A DNA stretch of 64,000 nucleotides from Neolewinella aurantiaca (GTDB lineage Bacteria > Bacteroidota > Bacteroidia > Chitinophagales > Saprospiraceae), in NCBI RefSeq assembly GCF_008014675.1, contig NZ_VOXD01000007.1, positions 62,001-126,000 on the forward strand, written 5' to 3'. The position numbers and the translations under genes were made by a program. This document shows, piece after piece, positions 54,686 to 62,119 of this stretch. Each line of letters opens with the position of its first letter. Position 1 is the first letter of the stretch. The notes under the pieces are model-generated. The model made no database searches and had not been told where the DNA came from. It worked only from the letters and a program-made list of their open reading frames with translations.

Positions 54686-55904
54686 GTCCTTCCACCTCAG
54701 CCATCAGCCCTTTTCGTTCAGCATCCACCATTCGCTCTACCTTCCGGCGGCGGTACCAGTGCTGGAGGTTGTCCAACTGGCGGGCTGACCAGTTGACCGT
54801 CAGGAGCGCAACGACGAGCCAGATCTTTAGCGGCCAGGGCAGCAATAACAGTAGGATGGGGTAGAGGAGGAAGGTTCCTCCGGTTACGACAGCGAAGCGT
54901 ACGGGGCTGTAAAACTCAATGTGTTTTGGCTTGGAGCTGCCGATGTATTCAGCCAGAACCCAGAGTGGGATTTGCGGTAGTTGGAGCAAACCAGCCAGCA
55001 ATAAACGAAGCCAAATGGGACTTTGCTTCACCACCCGCCTTGCACCTGCGACCGCGCCCACATGAACCCCTTGCCGGTCCAGACGATTGAAAAAACGGGT
55101 CAGCGGGGCATCTTCTGCGGGGGTATTGGCGGCAATTTCCAGTTCGCGGTCCAGCTGCGCGCCGTCGTGCGTGATGCCGTGCACGAGGTCCGCATTGTGC
55201 CTGGCGCGGTCGAGCTCCAGCCGGGCTTCACCAATAGCTGCACGCTCCCCGTCGGGGAATTGCACGACCAACGGGCTCAGGCGCGAACGCAGGTGCGAAG
55301 TGAGGTTTTTGATGGCGGTTGCTTCGCTGCTACGGAACTCGTCCATAAACTCCGAAGCAAGGATCGGCTCCCCGAACCGGATCATCACCTGGTCGCGGAC
55401 CCGATCAGCGTGCGTGAAGTTACAGCCGACCGGCACGATGTAAACCTCCCGCAGGGTCGCGTCGCGCTGCATTGCCCCCAGGGCAAGGCGTGCCGTCCCT
55501 TTCCGCATCGGCCGCAACGCCTTCTCGTGAATGCACCGCCCCTCCGCCAGGTTCATGATGGCTTTGCCCTGGCTGAGTGCCCGGAAGCATGCCTCGAAGG
55601 TGCCGAAGTTGTTCTTCAGCTTTCCGTAACCGCCGTCTTGAATTCTGAAGACCGGCAGAATATGAACCGCCGAAAGTAAACCCTTATAAAAACCGTTTTT
55701 GAAGAGGTTGCCCCGCGCCAGAAACCAAAGCGTCCGCGGTTGAAAACAGGCCAGGATACAGGGTTCGATAAAAGCCGTCGGGTGGTTCGCCGCCAGCACC
55801 ACCGCCGCGTCTTTAGGGATGTTCTCCAAACCCGTCAGGTCGATATTGCGGTAATAATAGCGCAGTACATAGCGGGCTACGGGACGGACAAGTTGGTAGA
55901 TCAT
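54660..55904 (-). CDS. PlsC-like 1-acylglycerol-phosphate acyltransferase, multidomain
   Basis: The 414-residue protein begins MIYQLVRPVARYVLRYYYRN and carries a PlsC domain: VLAANHPTAFIEP (HxxxxxE, where D is usual), LWFLARGNLFKNGF, IMNLAEGRCIHEKALRPMRKGTARLALGAM, VYIVPVGCNFTH. The second half has helical regions and two membrane segments near the C-terminus (WLRLLLAGLLQLPQIPLWVL and FAVVTGGTFLLYPILLLLLPWPLKIWLVVALL). Frame extension to 56264 runs through the next gene and is rejected. Two dispersed motif copies lie inside. Confidence 0.85.
   Translation of the reverse strand: MIYQLVRPVARYVLRYYYRNIDLTGLENIPKDAAVVLAANHPTAFIEPCILACFQPRTLWFLARGNLFKNGFYKGLLSAVHILPVFRIQDGGYGKLKNNFGTFEACFRALSQGKAIMNLAEGRCIHEKALRPMRKGTARLALGAMQRDATLREVYIVPVGCNFTHADRVRDQVMIRFGEPILASEFMDEFRSSEATAIKNLTSHLRSRLSPLVVQFPDGERAAIGEARLELDRARHNADLVHGITHDGAQLDRELEIAANTPAEDAPLTRFFNRLDRQGVHVGAVAGARRVVKQSPIWLRLLLAGLLQLPQIPLWVLAEYIGSSKPKHIEFYSPVRFAVVTGGTFLLYPILLLLLPWPLKIWLVVALLTVNWSARQLDNLQHWYRRRKVERMVDAERKGLMAEVEGLNNRYYGP
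55041..55059 (+). repeat. Dispersed GC motif inside acyltransferase gene
   Basis: TGCACCTGCGACCGCGCCC; gene strand encodes GAVAGA. Confidence 0.7.
55280..55297 (-). repeat. Dispersed GC motif inside acyltransferase gene
   Basis: Gene-strand CGCACCTGCGTTCGCGCC encodes HLRSRL; opposite orientation to the copy 220 bp away. Confidence 0.65.
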
Positions 55905-56020
55905 TGAGTTGGTTGTGGTTTTCGAAGGCCCGGGGCTGCGCCTCCTGGTACTTGCTGCGTAGTAGCCCGGATGGACAGTTTTTGACCGTATGGGGCCAAA
56001 ATACAACCCCGCCGTAAAAC

Positions 56021-57943
56021 TCACTTCGAACCTCTTCCGGCGGTAAGCAATTCCGCATCGTAGTTTCGTACCACCATGCTGTCCTGACACAAGTTCCAGA
56101 GGTATTGCTTTACAACATCGCCCTCCTGCAATCCGGGTAGGCTCAGGTTGAAACGGAGGTAGTCGTCTTCCGGCGTATCCATCGTCGGCGGTATCCTGAC
56201 CTGAACCCACTTCAGGGTCTCCGCTCCGCGGCGGTGTTCGGTTACAACGGAGGGGAATTTCCACTTGTCGTAACTGTCGCCGTAGTACGAAAAGGCAAGG
56301 CTGGTACCGAGCCAGATGGTTCCTGCTGCTTCTGTAGCCGTAACCTTGTGCTCCAGCAGATTGGTAAATTCCCGGCTGGATTTCGGCGCAACGCTGACGA
56401 GGGTGTCGGTTGTCAGCAGTTCAGTAGTGACGTATTCTCCCACGGGCATTTTCTCGTCGGTGTCCAGGTAAACCCGGTCTTTTTTGTCGAGCGAGGTCTT
56501 GCCGAATACCTCCCAGTAGTAGGTTCTGTTGGTGAAGTCCAGAGGAATGATCCTTTGGTTGTATTGCCAGTGCTGGAAGAGGTTCAGGAAAATGAACGGC
56601 AGAAGGAGTAAGGGAGCGAGGGACCGCAGGTGCAAAGAGCGCTTACTAGTGAAGCGGCCTGTATGGCCTGTACCACCTTCCACGTCTCCCCTCTCCCGAA
56701 GAGAGGGGCTGGGGGAGAGGGCCACGTTACCTCGCTCTGCACCTGCGTTCTCGCCCAAAACCCACGCAACAAAAGCCGCCAGCGGCAAAGCCAGTAAAGC
56801 GTAGCTCTGCGTAACCGGCCGGCTCCCGAAGGTGTTGCCGTACCACCAGATGTGCCAACTGAAGAGTATGTACAGATTGCCGATCAGGAAAATCACCACG
56901 GGAAGTATCCACGCTTTCGGCAAGCGAAATATACCAACGAAAGCCAATGTCATGATTGGCGTATACACCAGCCAACCGCGCCGGTAGCTGAAGAGTCCAT
57001 CCAGCAAATGTGGTTCCAGCCAGTCGAAACTCAGCCCTGCGTAACCATCCTGCCACCAGCTGCCCGTCCCGACTTTATAATAGATCAACTGGATCGAAAA
57101 GACAGCCAGGGCGGCTAAGAATATGGGCAGCGTGCGTTCGAAATTGCGCTTGAAGGTATCCCAATTCTTCAGACCGTAAAAGGCCGGGATCGCAAACACC
57201 ACAATCTCGGAACTACGCACCAGGCACATCAGACCGATCAGGAGGCCTAATAGTAAGTAGTGGGTAGCAGGTAGTGGGTAGGCGGACAGTGGAGGCGATG
57301 TAGACGTTGCGGACGTTACACCTATGGACGATTTCGTCATCACCAGTTTGCTGAAGTAATAAAGAAACACCGAGTACAGCGCAAACAAATATCCGTGCGT
57401 CATGTCCGGCTTTTCCACGATGTAGTAGAAGATGTTGGTGCCCAGCCCAACGGCAAGAAGCGTAATCCCCACCACTAAATCAGAAAAGAAAAGCGCTAAG
57501 AATCGCTTCAGGTAAAGCAGCCCGAGAAAGGCGAACAGCAGCCCCATCAGTACTACCATGAGCTGGTAGGGATAGCTCATTCCGTCGGCCGGCGCAATGC
57601 CCGTCGCCGAAACGATGCCGTGGGTCACCAAAAAAGCCGGCGTCCAGATGACCGACAAGCCGATGTTGTAGATCGGGAAGCGGCCGCCGTCTTCGGTAGG
57701 GTTGAGCTGGTAGATGCTGCTGCTGATGTCGTAATCTTCGAAGTGCTGCTCCGCAAAGGCGTAGTGCTCAATGTCACCGTAGATGAAGGCTCCGGGCAGG
57801 TAGGCGTAATAGCCGTAGCCATCCCAGGTTATTACGTTGGTCGTGCCCCGAAAGACTTCATTGCGAATCAGGGAAGTGGCCGCCATCACGAGGAAGACGA
57901 GCAGAAAAGCAAACCGGGAAATTCTGTTGGGAGATCTCAGCAC
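56021..57943 (-). CDS. Polytopic membrane protein, glycosyltransferase-like
   Basis: The protein (640 residues from GTG at 57943) has about eleven membrane helices, an acidic motif after the first helix (ITWDGYGYYAYLPG), and large periplasmic loops (FSWHIWWYGNTFGSRPVTQSY). This layout resembles GT39/GT83-type dolichyl- or undecaprenyl-phosphate sugar transferases, but the assignment is by pattern. The C-terminal 180 residues are soluble and strand-rich. The ORF contains repeat insertions: TACCCACTACC-type units (57247-57290, LPATHYL), a REP hairpin (56684-56728, LSPSPSLRERG) and two dispersed motifs. TACCTTGC lies 4 nt before the GTG; the ATG at 57970 precedes the promoter. Confidence 0.75.
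   Translation of the reverse strand: MLRSPNRISRFAFLLVFLVMAATSLIRNEVFRGTTNVITWDGYGYYAYLPGAFIYGDIEHYAFAEQHFEDYDISSSIYQLNPTEDGGRFPIYNIGLSVIWTPAFLVTHGIVSATGIAPADGMSYPYQLMVVLMGLLFAFLGLLYLKRFLALFFSDLVVGITLLAVGLGTNIFYYIVEKPDMTHGYLFALYSVFLYYFSKLVMTKSSIGVTSATSTSPPLSAYPLPATHYLLLGLLIGLMCLVRSSEIVVFAIPAFYGLKNWDTFKRNFERTLPIFLAALAVFSIQLIYYKVGTGSWWQDGYAGLSFDWLEPHLLDGLFSYRRGWLVYTPIMTLAFVGIFRLPKAWILPVVIFLIGNLYILFSWHIWWYGNTFGSRPVTQSYALLALPLAAFVAWVLGENAGAERGNVALSPSPSLRERGDVEGGTGHTGRFTSKRSLHLRSLAPLLLLPFIFLNLFQHWQYNQRIIPLDFTNRTYYWEVFGKTSLDKKDRVYLDTDEKMPVGEYVTTELLTTDTLVSVAPKSSREFTNLLEHKVTATEAAGTIWLGTSLAFSYYGDSYDKWKFPSVVTEHRRGAETLKWVQVRIPPTMDTPEDDYLRFNLSLPGLQEGDVVKQYLWNLCQDSMVVRNYDAELLTAGRGSK
56612..56634 (-). repeat. 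Dispersed GC motif, diverged, in CDS
   Basis: Gene-strand TGCACCTGCGGTCCCTCGC encodes HLRSLA; lies on one side of the in-frame REP hairpin. Confidence 0.55.
56684..56728. repeat. REP-like hairpin inserted in a coding region
   Basis: CCCCTCTCCCG-AAGAGAGGGG plus CTGGGGGAGAGG, the same element as 53724-53762. Gene strand reads ALSPSPSLRERG. Confidence 0.75.
56738..56756 (+). repeat. Dispersed GC motif in CDS
   Basis: TGCACCTGCGTTCTCGCCC; gene strand encodes GENAGA. It flanks the REP hairpin on the other side, inverted relative to 56612-56634. Confidence 0.65.
57247..57290 (-). repeat. In-frame TACCCACTACC microrepeat
   Basis: Gene strand reads CTACCCACTACCTGCTACCC and on, encoding YPLPATHYLLLG between two membrane helices. 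Confidence 0.6.
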
Positions 57944-57947
57944 AGAT

Positions 57948-57955
57948 GCAAGGTA
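57948..57955 (-). promoter_or_regulatory. -7 box 4 nt before GTG start
   Basis: Minus-strand TACCTTGC-ATCT-GTG; decides the start of the polytopic membrane protein. Confidence 0.5.
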
Positions 57956-58067
57956 GTGAGCAGGGGACACATTTTTTTTGGGGGAGGATGGTGGGGCTAA
58001 CGCATAGGCTAGTTAAGCCGTGTTAAACCCCCACCTCAGACCCCTCCTCACGGGGGATGGGCTAGTG

Positions 58068-58086
58068 AAAACGCTACGCGTTTTTA
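58068..58086. repeat. AAAACGCTAcGCGTTTT palindrome, copy 2
   Basis: Followed by TTAGGTCAG; first copy at 26943-26962. Confidence 0.55.
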
Positions 58087-58207
58087 GGTCAGGATCATTC
58101 CTGAAAATTCATTATATGTTCGTGTAAGGAACTTAATTCCTCGAAAGCCAAGAGGGATGGCAGGCGTATAAATCTTGCTAAGCAAATCAAGGATCAAAGA
58201 TCAAAGA

Positions 58208-59152
58208 TCACCCTTCCTTCCGGCGCGCAGCCAGCAGGTACAGCACGGCCATACGAACGGCAACGCCGTTCTCGACCTGTTCCAGAATGATGCTGTGCTC
58301 GGAGTCCGCTACTGCGGTGTCGATTTCCACCCCGCGGTTGATCGGGCCGGGGTGCATGATCACGACGGGTTTGTCGAGCTTATCCACCCGCTGGCGGGTG
58401 ATACCGAACTGACGGTTGTATTCGCGTAGGCTGGGGATGAATTTAGTGTCTTGTCGCTCCAGTTGGATGCGCAATACGTTGGCTACGTCACACCAGGCGA
58501 GGCTTTCGTCTACGTTGTAACTGACCTCGACGCCCATGCTGCTGATGTGCTTCGGGATCAGGGTTGGTGGCCCGCAGACCCTTACGTGTGCTCCCAGTTT
58601 GCGGAGGCAGAATATGTTGGAAAGTGCCACCCGGGAGTGGGTGATGTCTCCGAAGATGCAGATGTTTTTCCCACGCAGGTCTCCGCCAACGGCGTCGCGC
58701 ATCGAGAAAGCATCGAGCAGGGCCTGAGTCGGGTGCTCGTGGGTGCCATCTCCCGCATTGACGATGCTGGCGTCTATCTTGGAAGCAAGAAAATGGTGGG
58801 CTCCGGGGGCGGGATGCCGCATCACGACCATGTCGACTTTCATCGCCAGGATGTTGTTGACGGTATCGAGTAGTGTTTCGCCTTTTTTGACCGAAGAACT
58901 AGCCGCGCTGAAGTTTACCGTATCTGCGCTCAGGCGTTTCTCGGCAAGCTCGAAGCTGATGCGGGTCCGGGTACTGTTTTCGAAGAAGAGGTTGGCTATC
59001 GTCACGTCCCGCAGGCTGGGAACTTTTTTGATCGGCCGGTTGATGACTTCCTTGAATTCACGGGCGGTGTCCAGAATAAGCTCGACGTCTGCGGCGGTCA
59101 GGTATTTGATGCCGAGAACGTGCTTGGTGGATAGTTGCTGGTCGGAGGGCAT
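58208..59152 (-). CDS. pyrB: Aspartate carbamoyltransferase catalytic subunit
   Basis: PyrB makes carbamoyl-aspartate in pyrimidine synthesis. The 314-residue protein has the carbamoyl-phosphate motif FFENSTRTRISFELAEKRL, SVKKGETLLDTV, the second-site MRHPAPGAHHFL, GTHEHPTQALLDAFS, IFGDITHSRVALSN and VIMHPGPINRGVEID. The start MPSDQQLSTKHVLGIKYL follows pyrR by 8 nt, so the two form an operon. No pyrI is present, as expected for a PyrR-regulated class. Repeated ATCAAAGATC units follow the stop. Confidence 0.95.
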   Translation of the reverse strand: MPSDQQLSTKHVLGIKYLTAADVELILDTAREFKEVINRPIKKVPSLRDVTIANLFFENSTRTRISFELAEKRLSADTVNFSAASSSVKKGETLLDTVNNILAMKVDMVVMRHPAPGAHHFLASKIDASIVNAGDGTHEHPTQALLDAFSMRDAVGGDLRGKNICIFGDITHSRVALSNIFCLRKLGAHVRVCGPPTLIPKHISSMGVEVSYNVDESLAWCDVANVLRIQLERQDTKFIPSLREYNRQFGITRQRVDKLDKPVVIMHPGPINRGVEIDTAVADSEHSIILEQVENGVAVRMAVLYLLAARRKEG

Positions 59153-59160
59153 CTGATTGA

Positions 59161-59700
59161 TTAGGAGGTTCGGAGGATGATCTGGTCTTCGCCGTCGGTT
59201 TCGGCCCATTGCACCTCAACGTACTCATTGTCAAGGGTGTCGACGGAGAGCCCGCGGTAGTTGGCGCGTACGGGGAGGGTGCGCCGGAAGCGGCGGTCTA
59301 CCATAACCAGCAGCTCGACCTGGGCGGGGCGGCCGTAGTGGTTGAGCGCGGTGAGGGCACTTACGGTGGTTCGTCCGCTAAAGAGGACGTCGTCCACCAG
59401 GACGACCCGTTTGTCTTCTACCAGGAAGTCGATTTCGGTGGGGTGGGGGGTGAGCCCACCCTTTGCGGTCCGGAAGTCGTCGCGGTAAAACGTGGTGTCC
59501 AGTTTGCCGTAATCGTAGTCGGTTACGCCCATTTCGGCGAGGCGTTTTCGGAGGCGTTCAGCCAGTTCCACTCCACCGGTTTGGATTCCGATGAGGCAGG
59601 TATTGGAGAAATCACCGTGCTCCTCGATCAGGTGGCTACAGAGGCGGGTGATCGTGAGGGCGAAGCGTTCTCGGTTGTGTATGATGCGCTGGGCTGGCAT
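59161..59700 (-). CDS. pyrR: Bifunctional PyrR regulator/uracil phosphoribosyltransferase
   Basis: PyrR binds pyr mRNA in response to UMP and also has uracil phosphoribosyltransferase activity. The 179-residue protein has the PRPP motif VVLVDDVLFSGRTTVSALTAL, LIGIQTGGVELAERL, KLDTTFYRDDFR, and VMVDRRFRRTLPVRANY. Family length and motifs fit. I did not find a convincing PyrR-binding loop upstream; with its -7 box 5 nt before the ATG there would be almost no leader to bind. Confidence 0.93.
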   Translation of the reverse strand: MPAQRIIHNRERFALTITRLCSHLIEEHGDFSNTCLIGIQTGGVELAERLRKRLAEMGVTDYDYGKLDTTFYRDDFRTAKGGLTPHPTEIDFLVEDKRVVLVDDVLFSGRTTVSALTALNHYGRPAQVELLVMVDRRFRRTLPVRANYRGLSVDTLDNEYVEVQWAETDGEDQIILRTS

Positions 59701-59705
59701 AGGGG

Positions 59706-59713
59706 CGAAGGTA
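59706..59713 (-). promoter_or_regulatory. -7 box 5 nt before pyrR start
   Basis: Minus-strand TACCTTCG-CCCCT-ATG. Confidence 0.5.
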
Positions 59714-59760
59714 ATCCGTATGAACGTAAATATGTTAGTATTTCCGGCATTTTAGTATCA

Positions 59761-59779
59761 GGGCGCGGCCGCGGGTGCA
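59761..59779 (-). repeat. Dispersed GC motif upstream of pyrR
   Basis: Minus-strand TGCACCCGCGGCCGCGCCC about 50 bp upstream of the -7 box. Confidence 0.75.
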
Positions 59780-59969
59780 GTGAAGGCTTAAGAGCATCGT
59801 TTCCCGGCCCGAAGAATATTGCCGTCTCAACCTGCTCTCCCCGGATAATCGACAGCGTAACCATCCGGGAGGCTGAAACACCGCTTACTCACCGCAAGGT
59901 CAGGCTTCTGATGCTGTTATGATCGTTACACCCGAGCTGATAGGGCCCGGACAGGCAATCTTTTTTTCC

Positions 59970-59977
59970 TACCTTAA
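59970..59977 (+). promoter_or_regulatory. -7 box 5 nt before Nudix start
   Basis: TACCTTAA-CCGGT-ATG. Confidence 0.5.
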
Positions 59978-59982
59978 CCGGT

Positions 59983-60519
59983 ATGAATTTCTGTTCCAAC
60001 TGCGGCTCGAATACGATAGGACTGATTGTTCCCCAGGGAGACAACCGCGAACGTTACGTTTGCGGAAACTGCGGGATCATCCACTACCAAAACCCAAATA
60101 TTGTCGCCGGCTGCCTGCCCGTGTGGGAAGACAAAGTGCTGTTGTGCCGGCGGGCGATAGAACCCCGCCTCGGTTTCTGGAACGTACCCAGTGGCTACCT
60201 TGAAAACGGAGAATCCGTTGAAGACGGCGCTAAACGGGAAGTATGGGAAGAAGCCGCCGCAAAGGTGGAATTAGACTATCTCATCACGCTTTACAATCTC
60301 CCAAAGATCAACCAGATTTATCTCCAGTTTGTCGGTGAACTGGTAGGCGGAGCGTTTGGTGTAGGAGAGGAGAGCTCGGAGTGTGCTCTTTTTACCGAGA
60401 AAGCCATCCCCTGGGAGGAGATGGCTTTCACTTCGTCTACGTTTACCCTCCGGCGCTATTTCGAGAACAGACGCCTGGGTAAAAAAATACTGCACCGGGG
60501 GGCCTATCCGGATCTCTGA
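59983..60519 (+). CDS. Nudix hydrolase with zinc ribbon
   Basis: The 178-residue protein starts with a zinc ribbon (FCSNCG and VCGNCG, residues 3-30) followed by a Nudix domain whose box GYLENGESVEDGAKREVWEEAAA matches GX5EX7REUXEEXGU except for Ala at the last Gly. This arrangement is found in NudC-like and ADP-ribose pyrophosphatase relatives that hydrolyse nucleoside diphosphate derivatives. The substrate cannot be fixed; the SQPWPFPxS signature of NADH pyrophosphatase is not present. Confidence 0.88.
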   Translation: MNFCSNCGSNTIGLIVPQGDNRERYVCGNCGIIHYQNPNIVAGCLPVWEDKVLLCRRAIEPRLGFWNVPSGYLENGESVEDGAKREVWEEAAAKVELDYLITLYNLPKINQIYLQFVGELVGGAFGVGEESSECALFTEKAIPWEEMAFTSSTFTLRRYFENRRLGKKILHRGAYPDL

Positions 60520-60554
60520 TCGAAATCCGGAAACGAGGCATCCCTGGTTTTAAT

Positions 60555-61178
60555 TTAGTTGCCGAGGGGCACAAGTACGCCGCCATTGATACCAATGTAG
60601 CGCTGCCGGATTTCGGAGTCGTCCAGGTCTGACTGATCGGTGAAGCTGCCATTGTAACGGCCTTCAACGAACAGTTTCAGCCCGATATCGATCGTGAGGC
60701 CGCCTACTGCGGTGAACTCGAGGCCACTGCGGTTGATACGGTCGGCATCGAAGTCCACATCCCGTTCGCCGTTGAGGTCGGTAACGGTTCCGGACACAGC
60801 GTAGGAGAAGGACGGCCCCGCACCAACGTAAAAACCGATCCCCTCAGGACGGCCGAAGTTCAGTTTTACCAGCGCACCGAGATCGACAAAGGAAACGGTA
60901 CGTTCGAAGGAAGCGATGGAGCCCAGGGAAGCATCGATGGAGTAGCCACGGTTAAGGTAGTTGAGTTCGGGCTGAATGCTGATGATGTCGGTACCGAGGG
61001 GAATGTCGAGGAAAATACCCAGCATCAGGTTGGATTCACCGTCGGTTTCTATTTCGGCATTGTCGAAATCAATGGAAGCGTCGGTAGCGTTGACGCCAGC
61101 GCGGAGCCCAAAATATTGAGCAGACAGGGGAGCGGCCAGAAAAAGAACCGCCAGGAGAGATAGGAATGATTTACGCAT
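60555..61178 (-). CDS. Outer-membrane beta-barrel protein
   Basis: The 207-residue protein has the signal peptide MRKSFLSLLAVLFLAAPLSA before QYFGLRAGVNATD. The rest is an eight-stranded barrel pattern of the porin family type common in Bacteroidota: GLRAGVNATDASIDF, IISIQPELNYLNRGYSI, VSFVDLGALVKLNF, IGFYVGAGPSFSYAVSG, LEFTAVGGLTIDIGLKLFVEGRYNGSF, ending IGINGGVLVPLGN. The usual terminal aromatic is absent. An upstream frame opening (61310, TTG) translates the dispersed motif and is rejected. Confidence 0.85.
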   Translation of the reverse strand: MRKSFLSLLAVLFLAAPLSAQYFGLRAGVNATDASIDFDNAEIETDGESNLMLGIFLDIPLGTDIISIQPELNYLNRGYSIDASLGSIASFERTVSFVDLGALVKLNFGRPEGIGFYVGAGPSFSYAVSGTVTDLNGERDVDFDADRINRSGLEFTAVGGLTIDIGLKLFVEGRYNGSFTDQSDLDDSEIRQRYIGINGGVLVPLGN

Positions 61179-61271
61179 GGATTTGCTTGATTTAAATGAT
61201 TGAATCATCCGTAAAACGTGAGCCATTTTACCCGTGTTCGACGCTGAAATGTTAAGTGTCAAACATCTCTT

Positions 61272-61290
61272 TGCACCTGCGGCCGCGCCC
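61272..61290 (+). repeat. Dispersed GC motif (consensus copy)
   Basis: TGCACCTGCGGCCGCGCCC after CATCTCTT, between the beta-barrel gene and kdsB. Confidence 0.75.
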
Positions 61291-61334
61291 CTTCCGAGGG
61301 CTTCTTTCAAGCAGTCAAATCCGGTTCTCTGCTT

Positions 61335-62075
61335 TTACTCCTTGCTTAGCATCGTTACCGCTCTTTTTAAATCCTCAGGAGTGTCGATCCCGATTGCCGG
61401 AAGATCGGTGAGGCCCACCTGAATCGAGTACCCCGCCGCCAGCCAGCGGAGTTGCTCCAGTGATTCGTCTCCTTCCAGCTCCCCTTTGGGCAGCGAGGTC
61501 AACTCCGGTAATATCTCCGAGCGGTAGGCATAAAGCCCCAGGTGCTGCAGGTGTTTCTTCTGGTCGATCCACTTGCCTACCGGTACATCGCGCAGGAACG
61601 GGATGGCGTGCCGGCTGAAGTACAATGCGCGGCCCGAGCTGCTGCGTACCACCTTCACCACGTTGGGCGAAAGTAATTCCCGCTCCTGCGTTATCGGCCG
61701 TGCGAGGGTGGCAATGGCAACTTCGGGGTCGGCAAAGGGCGCTACAACCGCTGCTATTTGCAAAGGGTTGATGAAGGGCTCGTCTCCCTGTACGTTTACG
61801 ATTATTGTAGCCTCCGGGAAGTGCGCTGCGACCTCGGCAACGCGGTCTGTTCCACTGGGGTGATCGTTTCTGGTCATCATCACTTCTCCGCCGAAGCTGA
61901 GTACGTGATCGAAGATTCTCTGGTCGTCGGTAGCAACGACGACCCGGTGGATGTCTTCGGTACTGCTCACGCGCTCGTACACGCGTTGGATCATCGTTTT
62001 ACCGGCCATGTCGGCCAGGGGTTTGCCGGGGAAGCGGGTACTGTTGTACCGGGCTGGTATAATTGCCAGGGTCAT
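61335..62075 (-). CDS. kdsB: 3-deoxy-manno-octulosonate cytidylyltransferase
   Basis: KdsB makes CMP-Kdo for lipopolysaccharide core assembly. The 246-residue protein has the nucleotide-binding start AIIPARYNSTRFPGKPLADM, VVVATDDQRIFDH, MTRNDHPSGTDRVAEV, NVQGDEPFINP, ALYFSRHAIPFLRD, the LGLYAYR motif and GIDTPEDL near the end. Length is standard. The dynamin gene upstream ends 44 bp before it on the same strand. Confidence 0.96.
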   Translation of the reverse strand: MTLAIIPARYNSTRFPGKPLADMAGKTMIQRVYERVSSTEDIHRVVVATDDQRIFDHVLSFGGEVMMTRNDHPSGTDRVAEVAAHFPEATIIVNVQGDEPFINPLQIAAVVAPFADPEVAIATLARPITQERELLSPNVVKVVRSSSGRALYFSRHAIPFLRDVPVGKWIDQKKHLQHLGLYAYRSEILPELTSLPKGELEGDESLEQLRWLAAGYSIQVGLTDLPAIGIDTPEDLKRAVTMLSKE

Positions 62076-62119
62076 AAAGAGCGTATTTAGCGTTTTGTGG
62101 ATTGGGCGGGTGCTAAGCG

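Noticed and set aside
59700-59980. PyrR-binding loop
   Set aside because: A GGGAGGCTGA-like string appears but on the strand opposite to pyrRB and without the flanking stem.
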